Shown here piece by piece: positions 17,005 to 27,248 of a stretch of DNA of 64,000 nucleotides (position 1 is the first letter of the stretch; every line of letters starts with the position of its first letter). Under the pieces are notes generated by a model. That model saw only the letters and a list, made by a program, of their open reading frames with translations, made no database searches and was not told the DNA's origin. The DNA comes from Streptomyces coacervatus. Its GTDB lineage: Bacteria > Actinomycetota > Actinomycetes > Streptomycetales > Streptomycetaceae. Both the position numbers and the translations under genes were made by a program. The stretch is taken from NCBI RefSeq assembly GCF_029223485.1, contig NZ_JARHTP010000022.1:62001-126000 (forward strand). Reading direction: 5' to 3'.

Positions 17005-17313
17005 CTGGCAGGGACCCCTCTCAACCGGCGGTAGCCGGCCCGCACTTTGCCGCGGTGGCGGCGTGATCAGTCCGTCGTACACGGGGGCGAACCCCCCTGG
17101 AGCGGGAGTCTTCAACGCTTTGGCGATCTGTTGCCAGACTTGGCGGTGAAAGGATGCGTAAACGTGATGCGGGCTGGAGGGTTCCGTTATCCGGACAGCG
17201 GGTAACGCCGGTCGGACGGGTAACATTTCGGACATTTAACGCACGGACGGATCTTCCGGAGTGATCTACGCGCGCAGACCAGCTCCCGGCCCGGCATGGA
17301 CCAGGCCTCCGTC
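17005..17313. promoter_or_regulatory. Opp operon upstream region with triple GTTAcCCg...TCCG repeat
   Basis: A 309-bp gene-free stretch between the first opp gene and the stop of sseB. On the operon's strand three copies of GTTAMMYG(N)TCCG occur, at 17229-17240, 17213-17224 and 17192-17206 (plus strand CGGAC...GTAAC/TTAAC). They are roughly evenly spaced (16-18 bp) and probably mark a regulator-binding site. No coding sequence is seen. Confidence 0.4.
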
Positions 17314-18108
17314 TCAGTATCCGCCGTGCACCGGCGGGTACCCGTACCCGCCCGCCGGAGCCTGCGCCGGAGCCGCCGCATGGGCCTCGCGGTCGTAGAA
17401 CGGGCGGGCGCTCGCCCGCATCCACAGGGCGACCGGGTCGTACTCGTCGGACATCGCCACCGTCGACACCGGCAGCCCGTCCGGGACGGCGCCGATGGAC
17501 TGCTGCATCATCGCCCGCACCGAGTCCACCGCCGACGGGCTCGTGTCGTACACGTCGAGCCCGATGGCGAGGTACGGCGCCCCGAGCGCCGGCTGCACCC
17601 AGGCACGGCGCAGCGAGCGGACGGCCGGGGTGCGGTGGGCGTTCTGTGCGAGCAGGGCGTAGAACTGCGGGATCTCGATGGCGGGTTCCGACATCCGCAG
17701 GGGGCCGGCGGCCTGGCGCTCCAGGCCGGTGGCAATACGGCGGAGGTCCAGCCAGGGGATGCCCACGCCGCCGCCCGGGGCGTGCGGGTTGAGCCAGAGA
17801 CCGAAGTGGTCGGGGTAGAGGGTCCGGGCCACGTCCAGTCCGTCGACCACCTCGTACGACCTGTTCCAGCCGCTGGCCGAGAGTTCCTGGGCGGAGGTGA
17901 CGCACGGGGCGTACCCGTACCCGTCGACCTCCATGTTTCCGTACTGGGCGTCCGGGGAGCCTGCCTGACCGTGCCACAGAAGCATCCAGACCTGGCCGGA
18001 GCCCGGGGTCGCCAGGGCGCGGAGGAGTGCCTCGTAGGCGTCGTAGCGCCCCGGCGTCACCTGGCGCAGCATGTGCTCGACCTGCCCGGTCGTGGTGCTG
18101 GCGCTCAC
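17314..18108 (-). CDS. SseB family protein (enhanced serine sensitivity), paralogue 1
   Basis: 264 aa, GTG start. It has the SseB C-terminal pattern (VALWMRASARPFYDRE) and a Gly/Tyr/Pro-rich tail. SseB was named in E. coli for increasing serine sensitivity; molecular function is unknown. A second SseB paralogue lies directly upstream and the serine/glycine operon begins 2 kb away, so the cluster is consistent with a role in serine metabolism. Confidence 0.8.
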   Translation of the reverse strand: MSASTTTGQVEHMLRQVTPGRYDAYEALLRALATPGSGQVWMLLWHGQAGSPDAQYGNMEVDGYGYAPCVTSAQELSASGWNRSYEVVDGLDVARTLYPDHFGLWLNPHAPGGGVGIPWLDLRRIATGLERQAAGPLRMSEPAIEIPQFYALLAQNAHRTPAVRSLRRAWVQPALGAPYLAIGLDVYDTSPSAVDSVRAMMQQSIGAVPDGLPVSTVAMSDEYDPVALWMRASARPFYDREAHAAAPAQAPAGGYGYPPVHGGY

Positions 18109-18211
18109 GTGTGTGCCCCTTCTGGTGGTTGCCCCGCGTATGCCAACAGCTTAAGCGCCCAGGGGGTCGGGGCTCATTGTCCGCGATACGGCCCCGCGCC
18201 CCTGGGGAGTC

Positions 18212-19003
18212 CTAGTGACCGTACTGATAGAAGGGGCGCACGCTCTCCCGCATCCAGTTCGCCACCGGGTCCTCCGTCACATCCAGGAGGACCAGGTTGA
18301 CCGGCCATGGCGTCGGGGCCTTGGCCAGGGCCCGTTCCAGGGCCTGCAGGGGAAGGGCCCTCATGTCCCCCTCCCACTGGGAGAGTTCGACGCCCACGAA
18401 CATCACCGGGTCCGCCGTCTCGACGGCGGCAAGGCAGCGGCGGGCCGTCACGACCACGCCGGTTTCCGCGAACTCCGCCGACGCCGCGGCGAGGAAGTCG
18501 ATCGGGTCGTCCTGCCAGTCCGGTTCGAAGAGCTTGACGCGGCCGCCGGATGCCGGGCCGTCCAGCGGGGTGCGGCCCACGCGGCAGAGTTCGGCGACGG
18601 CGGGCGGCGGGAGCGGGACGCCGACCACACCGTCCGGGTTCACGGCGAGGCCGACCTGCGGGGGCAGACCGCGGGCGAACTCGACGGCCGGAGCGACCGT
18701 GAACGACATATGGGAGCCGACGACCTGCCGGAACTGCTCCTCGGAGCTGAACACCGGGACATACGCCTGCCCTTCGATCTCCAGCGTGGGCAGATCGAGC
18801 GGACCGCTGTGCGGACCGCCGCCGTTCGGCAGCGGCACCCAGACGAAGCTGCGGCCGAGCACCTCGATGATCCGGCCGCCCGCCGAGGGCATGCCCAGGG
18901 AGGCCGACAGCACCTCCTCCAGCTCGTTGCCGGGCCATCCGCCGTGCGGATGGGGGTGCGCCTGCATGGGAAAGTCCGCGGGAAGATCCGCTGGGAAGTC
19001 CAT
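18212..19003 (-). CDS. SseB family protein (enhanced serine sensitivity), paralogue 2
   Basis: 263 aa. After a His/Pro-rich N-terminus it carries the SseB N-terminal domain (LEIEGQAYVPVFSSEEQFRQ) and the C-terminal ending NWMRESVRPFYQYGH, which matches the end of paralogue 1. The two genes are tandem, 103 bp apart and in the same direction, clearly an old duplication. Function unknown beyond the family name. Confidence 0.82.
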   Translation of the reverse strand: MDFPADLPADFPMQAHPHPHGGWPGNELEEVLSASLGMPSAGGRIIEVLGRSFVWVPLPNGGGPHSGPLDLPTLEIEGQAYVPVFSSEEQFRQVVGSHMSFTVAPAVEFARGLPPQVGLAVNPDGVVGVPLPPPAVAELCRVGRTPLDGPASGGRVKLFEPDWQDDPIDFLAAASAEFAETGVVVTARRCLAAVETADPVMFVGVELSQWEGDMRALPLQALERALAKAPTPWPVNLVLLDVTEDPVANWMRESVRPFYQYGH

Positions 19004-19111
19004 CTGTGTCCGACCGCCTGCTGAGAACCACTGCTGAGGCTGGAAAGGCTAGCGGGTGGGACGGACAAAGGGGTCGGCCCGTGCGACGTGAGAACGAGAA
19101 ACGAGTACGGG

Positions 19112-19747
19112 TCAGCCCGTGAACCCGATCCTGCGCAGTACGTCCGCAGCGTCCCGGTCCAGCAGCACCGCCGAGCCGACGCCCTCGGGCAGGTCGCCCT
19201 GCTCCACCGAGCGGATCAGACGGGCCGCCGCGGTGCGGTGGCGCAGGAACGCGTAGCGCGAGACGCCGCGGCCGCGCTCGCGCTGGCCCTCCAGGGCCGT
19301 GCCCGGCGTGACGTCGAGGAGCAGCAGGTGCAGGGTGCCGCCGCGGCGCCGGGCCTCGCGGGCCAGCCAGCCGCGCACCCAGGACTGCGTACCGCAGTCG
19401 TGCACGACGACACCCTCGCCGCTGCGCAGGGCGCGGCGCAGTCCGGCGTAGTGGGCGAGGCGGACGAGGGGGCGGTACAGCGCGTACGGCAGGAAGCGGG
19501 GGACTCGGGCGTCCCAGCGGTCGCGGGCGTCCTGGGAGTCGATGCCGATGCCCCGGACCGCCCGCGCCATCAGCGTGGACTTGCCGCTGCCGGGCAGGCC
19601 GGTGATCACCACGAGGTCGCGGGGGCCGAAGAGCAGGGCGTGCGGACTGTGTCCCGAGCGGTCGCGCAGGTCGCGGACCACGGGTGCCGGTCGCGTCCCG
19701 CACGCCTGTCCGGCCGGGGCCGTGGCGTACGCCGTGGTCGTGTTCAC
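19112..19747 (-). CDS. P-loop NTPase / AAA-type kinase-like protein
   Basis: 211 aa from GTG 19747 (GGAAGGA about 10 nt upstream). Walker A GLPGSGKST is followed by features of the zeta-toxin/gluconate-kinase-like P-loop kinases: DCGTQSWVRGWLAREARRRG, LLLLDVTPGTALEGQ, and an Arg-rich lid (RERGRGVSRYAFLRHR). Probably a small-molecule kinase or NTPase; substrate unknown. It is divergent from the glycine riboswitch and gcvT operon. Confidence 0.75.
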   Translation of the reverse strand: MNTTTAYATAPAGQACGTRPAPVVRDLRDRSGHSPHALLFGPRDLVVITGLPGSGKSTLMARAVRGIGIDSQDARDRWDARVPRFLPYALYRPLVRLAHYAGLRRALRSGEGVVVHDCGTQSWVRGWLAREARRRGGTLHLLLLDVTPGTALEGQRERGRGVSRYAFLRHRTAAARLIRSVEQGDLPEGVGSAVLLDRDAADVLRRIGFTG

Positions 19748-19944
19748 CGTGATCGTCCTTCCTGCGGGGTCAGGAAAGCTTCTCCCCACTGTTTGTAAAG
19801 GGAAGGTAATGCATGGTGTCTCGCGGTTCCGTTCGGTTCCGGCCACAGCCCAGTTACAAAAGGGAGGTGCCGGATGCGGCCCTGCCGGACGCGGACGAGG
19901 CGTGCAATGATGTGCGCGCCAACTGCATACCGGCCGTTCGAATC

Positions 19945-20152
19945 CGCGCGGGAGAGTCCTCAGCAGTACGTCTGTCGCTGGGGCGCCGAAGGAGCAAGTC
20001 CCTCCCTTGAATCTCTCAGGCCCCGTTACCGCGCGGGCGAGGCACATCTGAAAAGCGGGCCACTGTGTCGGTGGCCCCACCCAAGGTGCAAGCCAGAAGC
20101 CACACTTGTGGTCATGGCGAACCTCTCAGGTTCCGATGACAGATGGGGAGGA
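19945..20152 (+). ncRNA. Tandem glycine riboswitch upstream of gcvT
   Basis: Two consecutive glycine aptamers can be read. Aptamer 1 (about 19945-20053) has GGAGAG at 19951, the GCCGAAGGAGCAA core, CTCTCAGG and GGCACATCTGAAAA. Aptamer 2 (about 20054-20152) has CACCCAAGGTGCAAGCC, GCGAACCTCTCAGG and GATGACAGATGGGGA. The pair binds glycine and controls the gcvT-gcvH-glyA-sdaA operon. The gcvT ATG starts about 40 nt downstream, so control could act on translation or early termination. Confidence 0.92.
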
Positions 20153-20190
20153 ACGACCTCGCCCGTCATGCCTTGGGAGACGACCGTCCG

Positions 20191-21324
<1,134 letters not shown>

Positions 21325-21444
21325 ACACTGGGGCGCGGCGGCTCCGCCCCCGGGTGTGACCCCGCACACGTTTTCCCAGCTCACAAGCGTTTTCCTCAGT
21401 CACCCATTCACCGTCACTCCCCCGCGTACAGGAGAATTCAGGCC

Positions 21445-21822
21445 ATGAGCAACCCCCAGCAGCTGCGTTACAGCAAGGAGCACGAGTGGCTGTCGGCCGT
21501 CGAGGGCGGCGTCTCGACGGTCGGCATCACGGAGTTCGCGGCGAACGCGCTCGGCGATGTCGTCTACGCCCAGCTTCCCGAGGTGGGCTCGGCCGTGACC
21601 GCGGGCGAGACCTGCGGCGAGCTGGAGTCGACCAAGTCGGTCAGCGACCTGTACTCCCCCGTCACCGGTGAGGTCACCGAGATCAACGAGGACGTGGTGA
21701 ACGACCCGTCGCTGGTCAACTCGGCCCCCTTCGAGGGCGGTTGGCTCTTCAGGGTCCGTGTCACGGAGGAGCCGGCCGACCTGCTCTCCGCCGACGAGTA
21801 CACCGCCCAGAACGCCGGCTGA
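21445..21822 (+). CDS. gcvH: Glycine cleavage system H-protein
   Basis: 125 aa, the normal length. The lipoylation motif ELESTKSVSDLYSP places the lipoyl lysine at residue 64. It shuttles the aminomethyl group between P-, T- and L-proteins. It lies 120 bp after gcvT and 14 bp before glyA. Confidence 0.97.
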   Translation: MSNPQQLRYSKEHEWLSAVEGGVSTVGITEFAANALGDVVYAQLPEVGSAVTAGETCGELESTKSVSDLYSPVTGEVTEINEDVVNDPSLVNSAPFEGGWLFRVRVTEEPADLLSADEYTAQNAG

Positions 21823-21836
21823 GGAGCCGTAGACGC

Positions 21837-23117
21837 ATGTCTGTACTGAACACGCCCCTGCATGAGCTGGACCCGGACGTCGCCGCCGCGGTCGATGCCG
21901 AGCTGCACCGCCAGCAGTCCACCCTCGAGATGATCGCCTCGGAGAACTTCGCCCCGGTGGCGGTGCTGGAGGCCCAGGGCTCGGTCCTGACCAACAAGTA
22001 CGCCGAGGGCTACCCGGGCCGCCGCTACTACGGCGGCTGCGAGCACGTCGATGTCACCGAGCAGATCGCCATCGACCGCCTCAAGGCCCTGTTCGGCGCC
22101 GAGTACGCCAACGTCCAGCCGCACTCCGGCGCCTCCGCCAACCAGGCCGCCCTGTTCGCGCTGGCCCAGCCCGGCGACACCATCCTCGGCCTGGACCTCG
22201 CCCACGGCGGCCACCTCACCCACGGGATGCGGCTGAACTTCTCCGGCAAGCAGTTCAATGTCGTCGCCTACCACGTGGACGCGGCGACCGGCCTGGTCGA
22301 CATGGCCGAGCTGGAGAAGCTGGCCAAGGAGCACCGGCCGAAGGTGATCATCGCGGGCTGGTCGGCGTACCCGCGCCAGCTGGACTTCGCGGAGTTCCGC
22401 CGGATCGCGGACGAGGTCGGCGCGTACCTGTGGGTCGACATGGCGCACTTCGCCGGGCTGGTCGCGGCCGGTCTGCACCCCAACCCGGTCGAGTACGCGG
22501 ACGTGGTCACCTCCACCACGCACAAGACGCTGGGCGGCCCGCGCGGCGGCATCATCCTCGCGAAGAAGGAGTTCGCGAAGAAGCTCAACTCGTCGGTCTT
22601 CCCGGGCTTCCAGGGCGGTCCGCTGGAGCACGTGATCGCGGCGAAGGCGGTCTCCTTCAAGGTCGCCGCGTCGGAGGAGTTCAAGGAGCGTCAGCGCCGT
22701 ACGGTCGAGGGCGCGAAGATCCTCGCCGAGCGGCTGACCGCGCCCGACGCCCGCGAGGCCGGGGTCAATGTCCTGTCCGGCGGCACGGACGTGCATCTGA
22801 TCCTGGTCGACCTGCGCCACTCCGAACTGGACGGGCAGCAGGCCGAGGACCGTCTGCACGAGGTCGGCATCACGGTCAACCGCAATGCCGTCCCCGACGA
22901 TCCGCGCCCGCCGATGGTCACCTCGGGGCTCAGGATCGGCACCCCGGCGCTGGCCACCCGCGGCTTCGAGGCGGAGGACTTCGCCGAGGTCGCGGACGTC
23001 ATCGCCGAAGCCCTGAAGGCGCCTTCTCCCTTCGGGGAGGCCGACGTGGAGGCGCTGAAGGCCCGGGTCGCGGCCCTGGCCGACAAGCACCCGCTGTACC
23101 CCGGTCTGAACAAGTAG
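21837..23117 (+). CDS. glyA: Serine hydroxymethyltransferase
   Basis: 426 aa. MIASENF near the N-terminus and the PLP motif VTSTTHKTLGGPRGG (Lys230) are characteristic. It interconverts serine and glycine with tetrahydrofolate, so glycine arriving under riboswitch control can be turned into serine, which the next enzyme deaminates. ATG 21837 lies 14 bp after gcvH, within one operon. Confidence 0.97.
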   Translation: MSVLNTPLHELDPDVAAAVDAELHRQQSTLEMIASENFAPVAVLEAQGSVLTNKYAEGYPGRRYYGGCEHVDVTEQIAIDRLKALFGAEYANVQPHSGASANQAALFALAQPGDTILGLDLAHGGHLTHGMRLNFSGKQFNVVAYHVDAATGLVDMAELEKLAKEHRPKVIIAGWSAYPRQLDFAEFRRIADEVGAYLWVDMAHFAGLVAAGLHPNPVEYADVVTSTTHKTLGGPRGGIILAKKEFAKKLNSSVFPGFQGGPLEHVIAAKAVSFKVAASEEFKERQRRTVEGAKILAERLTAPDAREAGVNVLSGGTDVHLILVDLRHSELDGQQAEDRLHEVGITVNRNAVPDDPRPPMVTSGLRIGTPALATRGFEAEDFAEVADVIAEALKAPSPFGEADVEALKARVAALADKHPLYPGLNK

Positions 23118-23135
23118 TTCCTTTTTGTGGGGTGT

Positions 23136-23159
23136 CCCGCACACTCATAAGCGTGCGGG
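23136..23159 (+). other. Hairpin between glyA and sdaA
   Basis: CCCGCAC (23136-23142) pairs with GTGCGGG (23153-23159). It could be a weak terminator/attenuator or RNA-processing site inside the operon; no U-tract follows. Confidence 0.4.
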
Positions 23160-23195
23160 TCACCCCGGCTTCACCCCCCGTATTGAGGAGTCACC

Positions 23196-24563
23196 GTGGC
23201 CATCTCGGTCTTCGACCTGTTCTCGATCGGCATCGGCCCGTCCAGCTCCCACACGGTCGGTCCGATGCGCGCGGCAGGCATGTTCGCGCGCCGACTGCGC
23301 AACGAGGGGGTGCTGGGCTCCGTCGCATCGATACGTTCCGAGCTGTACGGCTCCCTGGGCGCGACCGGCCACGGCCACGGCACCCCAAAGGCGGTGCTGC
23401 TCGGTCTGGAGGGCGCCTCGCCGCGGACGGTGGACGTGGAGACGGCCGACGAACGGGTGGAGGAGATCAAGTCGTCCCGCCGGATCCGGCTCCTCGGCGA
23501 GCACGAGATCCCCTTCTCCTTCGACGACGACCTGAAACTGCACCGCCGCAAGACCCTCCCCTACCACGCGAACGGCATGACCCTCTGGGCGTACGACGCC
23601 TCGGGTACGGAGCTGCTGTCGAAGACGTACTACTCGGTGGGCGGCGGTTTCGTCGTCGACGAGGAGGCGGTCGGCGCGGACCGCATCAAGCTGGACGACA
23701 CGGTGCTGAAGTACCCCTTCCGCACCGGCGACGAGCTGCTGCGCCTGACGAAGGAGACGGGTCTGTCGATCTCCGCCCTGATGCTGGAGAACGAGCGGGC
23801 CTGGCGCACCGAGGACGAGATCCGCACGGGACTCCTCGACATCTGGCGGGTCATGCAGGCATGCGTGTCCCGCGGCATGTCCCGCGAGGGCATCCTGCCC
23901 GGCGGTCTGAAGGTACGGCGCCGAGCCGCACTCTCCGCCCGCCAACTCCGGGCGGAGGGCGACCCGTTGGCGCATGCGATGGAGTGGATCACGCTCTATG
24001 CGATGGCCGTGAACGAGGAGAACGCGGCGGGCGGCCGGGTGGTCACCGCCCCGACGAACGGCGCCGCGGGCATCATCCCGGCAGTCCTCCACTACTACCT
24101 CAACTTCGTGCCGGGCGCCGACGAGGACGGCATCGTCCGCTTCCTGCTCGCCGCGGGCGCTATCGGCATGCTCTTCAAGGAGAACGCCTCCATCTCCGGC
24201 GCCGAGGTCGGCTGCCAGGGCGAGGTCGGCTCGGCCTGCTCGATGGCGGCGGGCGCACTGGCCGAGGTCCTCGGCGGCTCCCCCGAACAGGTCGAGAACG
24301 CCGCCGAGATCGGCATGGAACACAACCTGGGCCTCACCTGCGACCCGGTCGGCGGCCTCGTCCAGATCCCCTGCATCGAACGCAACGGCATGGCCGCGGT
24401 CAAGGCGGTCACGGCCGCCCGGATGGCAATGCGGGGCGACGGCTCGCACAAGGTGTCCCTGGACAAGGTGATCAAGACGATGAAGGACACCGGCGCGGAC
24501 ATGAGCGTGAAGTACAAGGAGACGGCTCGGGGCGGGCTCGCGGTGAACATCATCGAGTGCTGA
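23196..24563 (+). CDS. sdaA: L-serine ammonia-lyase (Fe-S serine dehydratase)
   Basis: 455 aa, GTG start with GAGGAG upstream. The N-terminal FDLFSIGIGPSSSHTVGPMRA and the cysteines in MQACVSRGMS, GCQGEVGSACSMAAG and LTCDPVGG fit the single-chain [4Fe-4S] serine dehydratases. It converts serine to pyruvate and ammonia, completing glycine-to-pyruvate disposal by this operon. Its stop lies 15 bp from the convergent first gene of the biosynthetic cluster, so it marks the left border of the insertion. Confidence 0.96.
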   Translation: MAISVFDLFSIGIGPSSSHTVGPMRAAGMFARRLRNEGVLGSVASIRSELYGSLGATGHGHGTPKAVLLGLEGASPRTVDVETADERVEEIKSSRRIRLLGEHEIPFSFDDDLKLHRRKTLPYHANGMTLWAYDASGTELLSKTYYSVGGGFVVDEEAVGADRIKLDDTVLKYPFRTGDELLRLTKETGLSISALMLENERAWRTEDEIRTGLLDIWRVMQACVSRGMSREGILPGGLKVRRRAALSARQLRAEGDPLAHAMEWITLYAMAVNEENAAGGRVVTAPTNGAAGIIPAVLHYYLNFVPGADEDGIVRFLLAAGAIGMLFKENASISGAEVGCQGEVGSACSMAAGALAEVLGGSPEQVENAAEIGMEHNLGLTCDPVGGLVQIPCIERNGMAAVKAVTAARMAMRGDGSHKVSLDKVIKTMKDTGADMSVKYKETARGGLAVNIIEC

Positions 24564-24578
24564 CGTATGCCGAGATCA

Positions 24579-25736
24579 TTACGGCACGGTTCGCCAGATC
24601 GCGGCCGGCGTCTTGTTCGTCCTCGTGATGCGGCGCAAGCGGTCGACCCGGCGGGCGGAGATCGCCTCGGGGTGCTGGCTGTCGACGGTGCCGAGGCGCA
24701 CATGGCTCCCCGTCAGCCAGCTCCGGACGGCTTCCGGGGCGGCCGTCCCGGTGTATTCGACGGTCATCGAACGCGCCGAGTCGGCCGCGTCGGTGTCGCG
24801 GACCAATACGAGCTGGGCGTCCACGACGTCCGGGCACTGCCGGGCCCGGTCGACGATATCCGCGATATTGACGTAGTTGCCGAGAAGGCCGAAGCCGTCG
24901 TCGGCACGGCCCAGGACCCGAAAGGCCTCGCCGCGTCCGCAGCGGCATTCCGCCGCCCCAATGCGGTCGCCCAGGCGATAACGAACGACGGGCACGGTCC
25001 ATCCGTCGCCGGCTCGGGTCAGCAAGGCACCCGCGTCCTCCAGCTCGAAGATCTCGTCCGCGAGCAGATGGAGCGTCGTCTCGTCGCACTCCGGCCCGTT
25101 GGATCCCATCGCCCAGGTCTCGACCGAGCCGTAGATGCCCCACAACTGCACATCGGGAAAGGCCTGTCGAACCAGCTCCCGCTTGGACTCCGTCCATGCC
25201 TCGCCCATCCAGATGATGGTTTTGACCGGCGGCTTCACGCCAGTCTTGAGCACGGTCTCGGCGAAGTCGGCGAGAACGGACGGAACGCTGGCCAGAACGC
25301 TGACGCCGACCTCACGGAGCATCGGAAGCCGGAGTTCGAGTTCCTCGACCGTCATCGGCCCCGAGGGGATAACCGTGGATTCGGTGCGCTCGGCGAGTTT
25401 CTGGACGAAATAGTGGGTGCCCCACATGCGGCCCGCGTCGTACAGATTGAGTACGACGTCGCCGATGCCCAGCGGGCGCCAGACCGGCAGGAGCCGGTCG
25501 AAGGCCATGTGGTGAGGGAGGTAGGTCAGCTTCGGGGTGCCCGTGGTGCCGCCGCTGGAGACGAGCACGCTGCCGTCACGTTCGGCCGCCGCCCTGGTCA
25601 TCGCCGTTATCTCGGCAGGACCGCAGATCTCCAGGTCGGAAAGCTCTTTCGCCCCCTCGGGGACTGCCTTCCCGCCGGACGAGGCAATCATCCGGGCGTG
25701 CGCGAGCAGGATATCCCGGTCGATGGTTCCGATCAT
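24579..25736 (-). CDS. AMP-forming acyl ligase (PaaK-like), cluster ligase 1
   Basis: 385 aa. The A3 motif VSSGGTTGTPK, the A5 region WGIYGSVETWAMG, RLGDRIG and VLGRADDGFGLLGNYV identify an AMP-binding enzyme close to phenylacetate-CoA ligases but shorter than the usual ~430 aa. A terminal NKTP replaces the usual lysine-containing A10 loop, so its thioester step may be absent or altered. In a belactosin-type scheme it could activate the alkylmalate (for lactonisation) or the lactone acid (for amide formation). It is divergent from the ATP-grasp ligase, AGGAGA ahead of the ATG. Confidence 0.8.
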   Translation of the reverse strand: MIGTIDRDILLAHARMIASSGGKAVPEGAKELSDLEICGPAEITAMTRAAAERDGSVLVSSGGTTGTPKLTYLPHHMAFDRLLPVWRPLGIGDVVLNLYDAGRMWGTHYFVQKLAERTESTVIPSGPMTVEELELRLPMLREVGVSVLASVPSVLADFAETVLKTGVKPPVKTIIWMGEAWTESKRELVRQAFPDVQLWGIYGSVETWAMGSNGPECDETTLHLLADEIFELEDAGALLTRAGDGWTVPVVRYRLGDRIGAAECRCGRGEAFRVLGRADDGFGLLGNYVNIADIVDRARQCPDVVDAQLVLVRDTDAADSARSMTVEYTGTAAPEAVRSWLTGSHVRLGTVDSQHPEAISARRVDRLRRITRTNKTPAAIWRTVP

Positions 25737-25884
25737 GATTCTCCTGGCAGATCGATAAACTGGGTCAAATAAATCCTAGGCAACCCGCGACAGAGTGGTC
25801 CAATAACGATTTTTAATCGGCCGATAACAATCCCTGCAAGCATCCGGCATTGTCGACGCACTGTTGTGCAGGGAAAATGGCGGG
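25737..25884. promoter_or_regulatory. Divergent promoter region of the two cluster ligases
   Basis: 148 bp, AT-richer than its surroundings. It holds CGATT-TTT-AATCG (25807-25819), CCGATAACAATC (25821-25832; a similar CGGATAACGATC occurs at 29542-29553 before the hydrolase), and a CCCTGCA/TGCAGGG inverted repeat (25832-25838, 25867-25873) just ahead of the ATP-grasp start. Likely site of pathway-specific control. Confidence 0.4.
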
Positions 25885-27147
25885 ATGAATACTAAGACCG
25901 TTGTGCTGGTGGGAGTCCCGTGGAGCGTCCACGAACTGAACAACGCCATCCGTGACGCGGCCACGGTCGGCGCCTCGCTCCTCGTCGTCGACACGCCTGA
26001 GTCCCTCGCGCAGCTCGGCGAACAAACCGCCGTACAGACCCGGACCGTAAAGGCGCTCGACCCGCTGCTCATCGCCGACTGCGTGCGCGACACCGAGCCG
26101 GCGACCGTCCTTGCCATCACCGAGTTCTGCATGGAGCTGGCAGCGGCCGTGCGCGAGCAGCTCGGCATCCCCGGCACGCCGTCCGCCGTCGAGGCCCGCG
26201 TCCTGGACAAGGCGCAGACCCGCGAAGTGCTGCACGAGCACGGGCTCACCCAGGTTGGTTTTCACCGGACTTCTCTGCTTTCCCCGGAGGACCTGCTCGG
26301 GGACCTGGAGCCGCCGGTGGTGGTCAAGCCTCGCTCGTTCAGCGGCAGCCACGGCGTGACCTTCGTCGCCGACCGTTCCGAGCTGGCGCGCGTCTTCGAG
26401 CCGTACGACCTGGCCGAGTCCAATCGCGACGACCGTGACACCCGGGTGCCTCACCTGGCCGGGGACCACCGTACGCACGAGGTCATCGTCGAGGAGTACG
26501 TGCCGGGCCCCGAAATCAGCGCCGAGGGGCTCGTCGTCGACGGCCGGCTCACGCTGTTCACCCTGACCGACAAGTTCAACACCGGCATGCCGTACTTCGA
26601 AGAAGTCGGCCAGATGGTGCCCAGCAGGTACACCCAGGAGCGGACCGCGCAGGTCGAGGAGTACCTCCAGGCCGTCGTGTCGGCGCTGGGCTTCGTCACC
26701 TCGCCGATGCACGCCGAGATCAAGCTGCTCGACGACCGGATCGAGCTCGTCGAGATCCACACCCGTTACGCCGGCGGCCGCATGGTCGAGCTGCTCGAAT
26801 CGGCGTACGAGATGCGTCCGTACGAGGTGTACTTCGACGCGATGCTCAACGGCCGCACCCCGAGCCGGCCTTCACTGACCGGCGACCACTATGGCGTGGG
26901 CTTCTTCACGGGCCGGACCGACGCTCCCCTCACCTGGCCGTCCTATGCCTTCCCGCACCCCGAGGCCGTCGTCTCGATCGATCTCGACCGCCGCCGGGCT
27001 CCGAAGGTCTTCGCGTACGAAGGCCTGCGCATCCGGTGGTGGTTCGCAGGCCATGCCCTGTTCGCGGCCAAGGACCACGCCGCCGTCCACGAGAACATCA
27101 GCTTCCTCCTCGACAACACGCCCGGACAGAGCGGTTCTGGAAGCTAG
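25885..27147 (+). CDS. ATP-grasp peptide (L-amino-acid) ligase
   Basis: 420 aa from ATG 25885. The ATP-grasp fold is shown by VVVKPRSFSGSHGVTFV (ATP-lysine and Gly-rich loop), VIVEEYVPGPEISAEGLV and MHAEIKLLDDRIELVEIHTR (Mg2+-binding Glu/Arg). It resembles the BacD/RizA class of L-amino-acid ligases, which join free amino acids through an acyl phosphate. In a belactosin-type pathway it would attach alanine to the aminocyclopropyl-alanine (or its nitro precursor). Substrates are inferred, not visible. Confidence 0.85.
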   Translation: MNTKTVVLVGVPWSVHELNNAIRDAATVGASLLVVDTPESLAQLGEQTAVQTRTVKALDPLLIADCVRDTEPATVLAITEFCMELAAAVREQLGIPGTPSAVEARVLDKAQTREVLHEHGLTQVGFHRTSLLSPEDLLGDLEPPVVVKPRSFSGSHGVTFVADRSELARVFEPYDLAESNRDDRDTRVPHLAGDHRTHEVIVEEYVPGPEISAEGLVVDGRLTLFTLTDKFNTGMPYFEEVGQMVPSRYTQERTAQVEEYLQAVVSALGFVTSPMHAEIKLLDDRIELVEIHTRYAGGRMVELLESAYEMRPYEVYFDAMLNGRTPSRPSLTGDHYGVGFFTGRTDAPLTWPSYAFPHPEAVVSIDLDRRRAPKVFAYEGLRIRWWFAGHALFAAKDHAAVHENISFLLDNTPGQSGSGS

Positions 27148-27248
27148 CCCGACCAGATGAGAGAGGAGTGCTGCCGACCCGGGACGACGGGACTTGTCCA
27201 GAGCCCTGTTCGCCGCCGGGAAAGCCGCACTCCTCAGGTCGGTCGCCG

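Noticed and set aside
19937..19946. tRNA T-loop-like GTTCGAATCC
   Set aside because: No acceptor stem or anticodon arm can be built around it; it lies at the 5' edge of the glycine riboswitch.
27163..27235. GAGGAGTGC / GCACTCCTC inverted repeat between ATP-grasp and MFS genes
   Set aside because: The 9-bp arms are separated by 55 nt without a compact stem, so it is weak evidence for a terminator.
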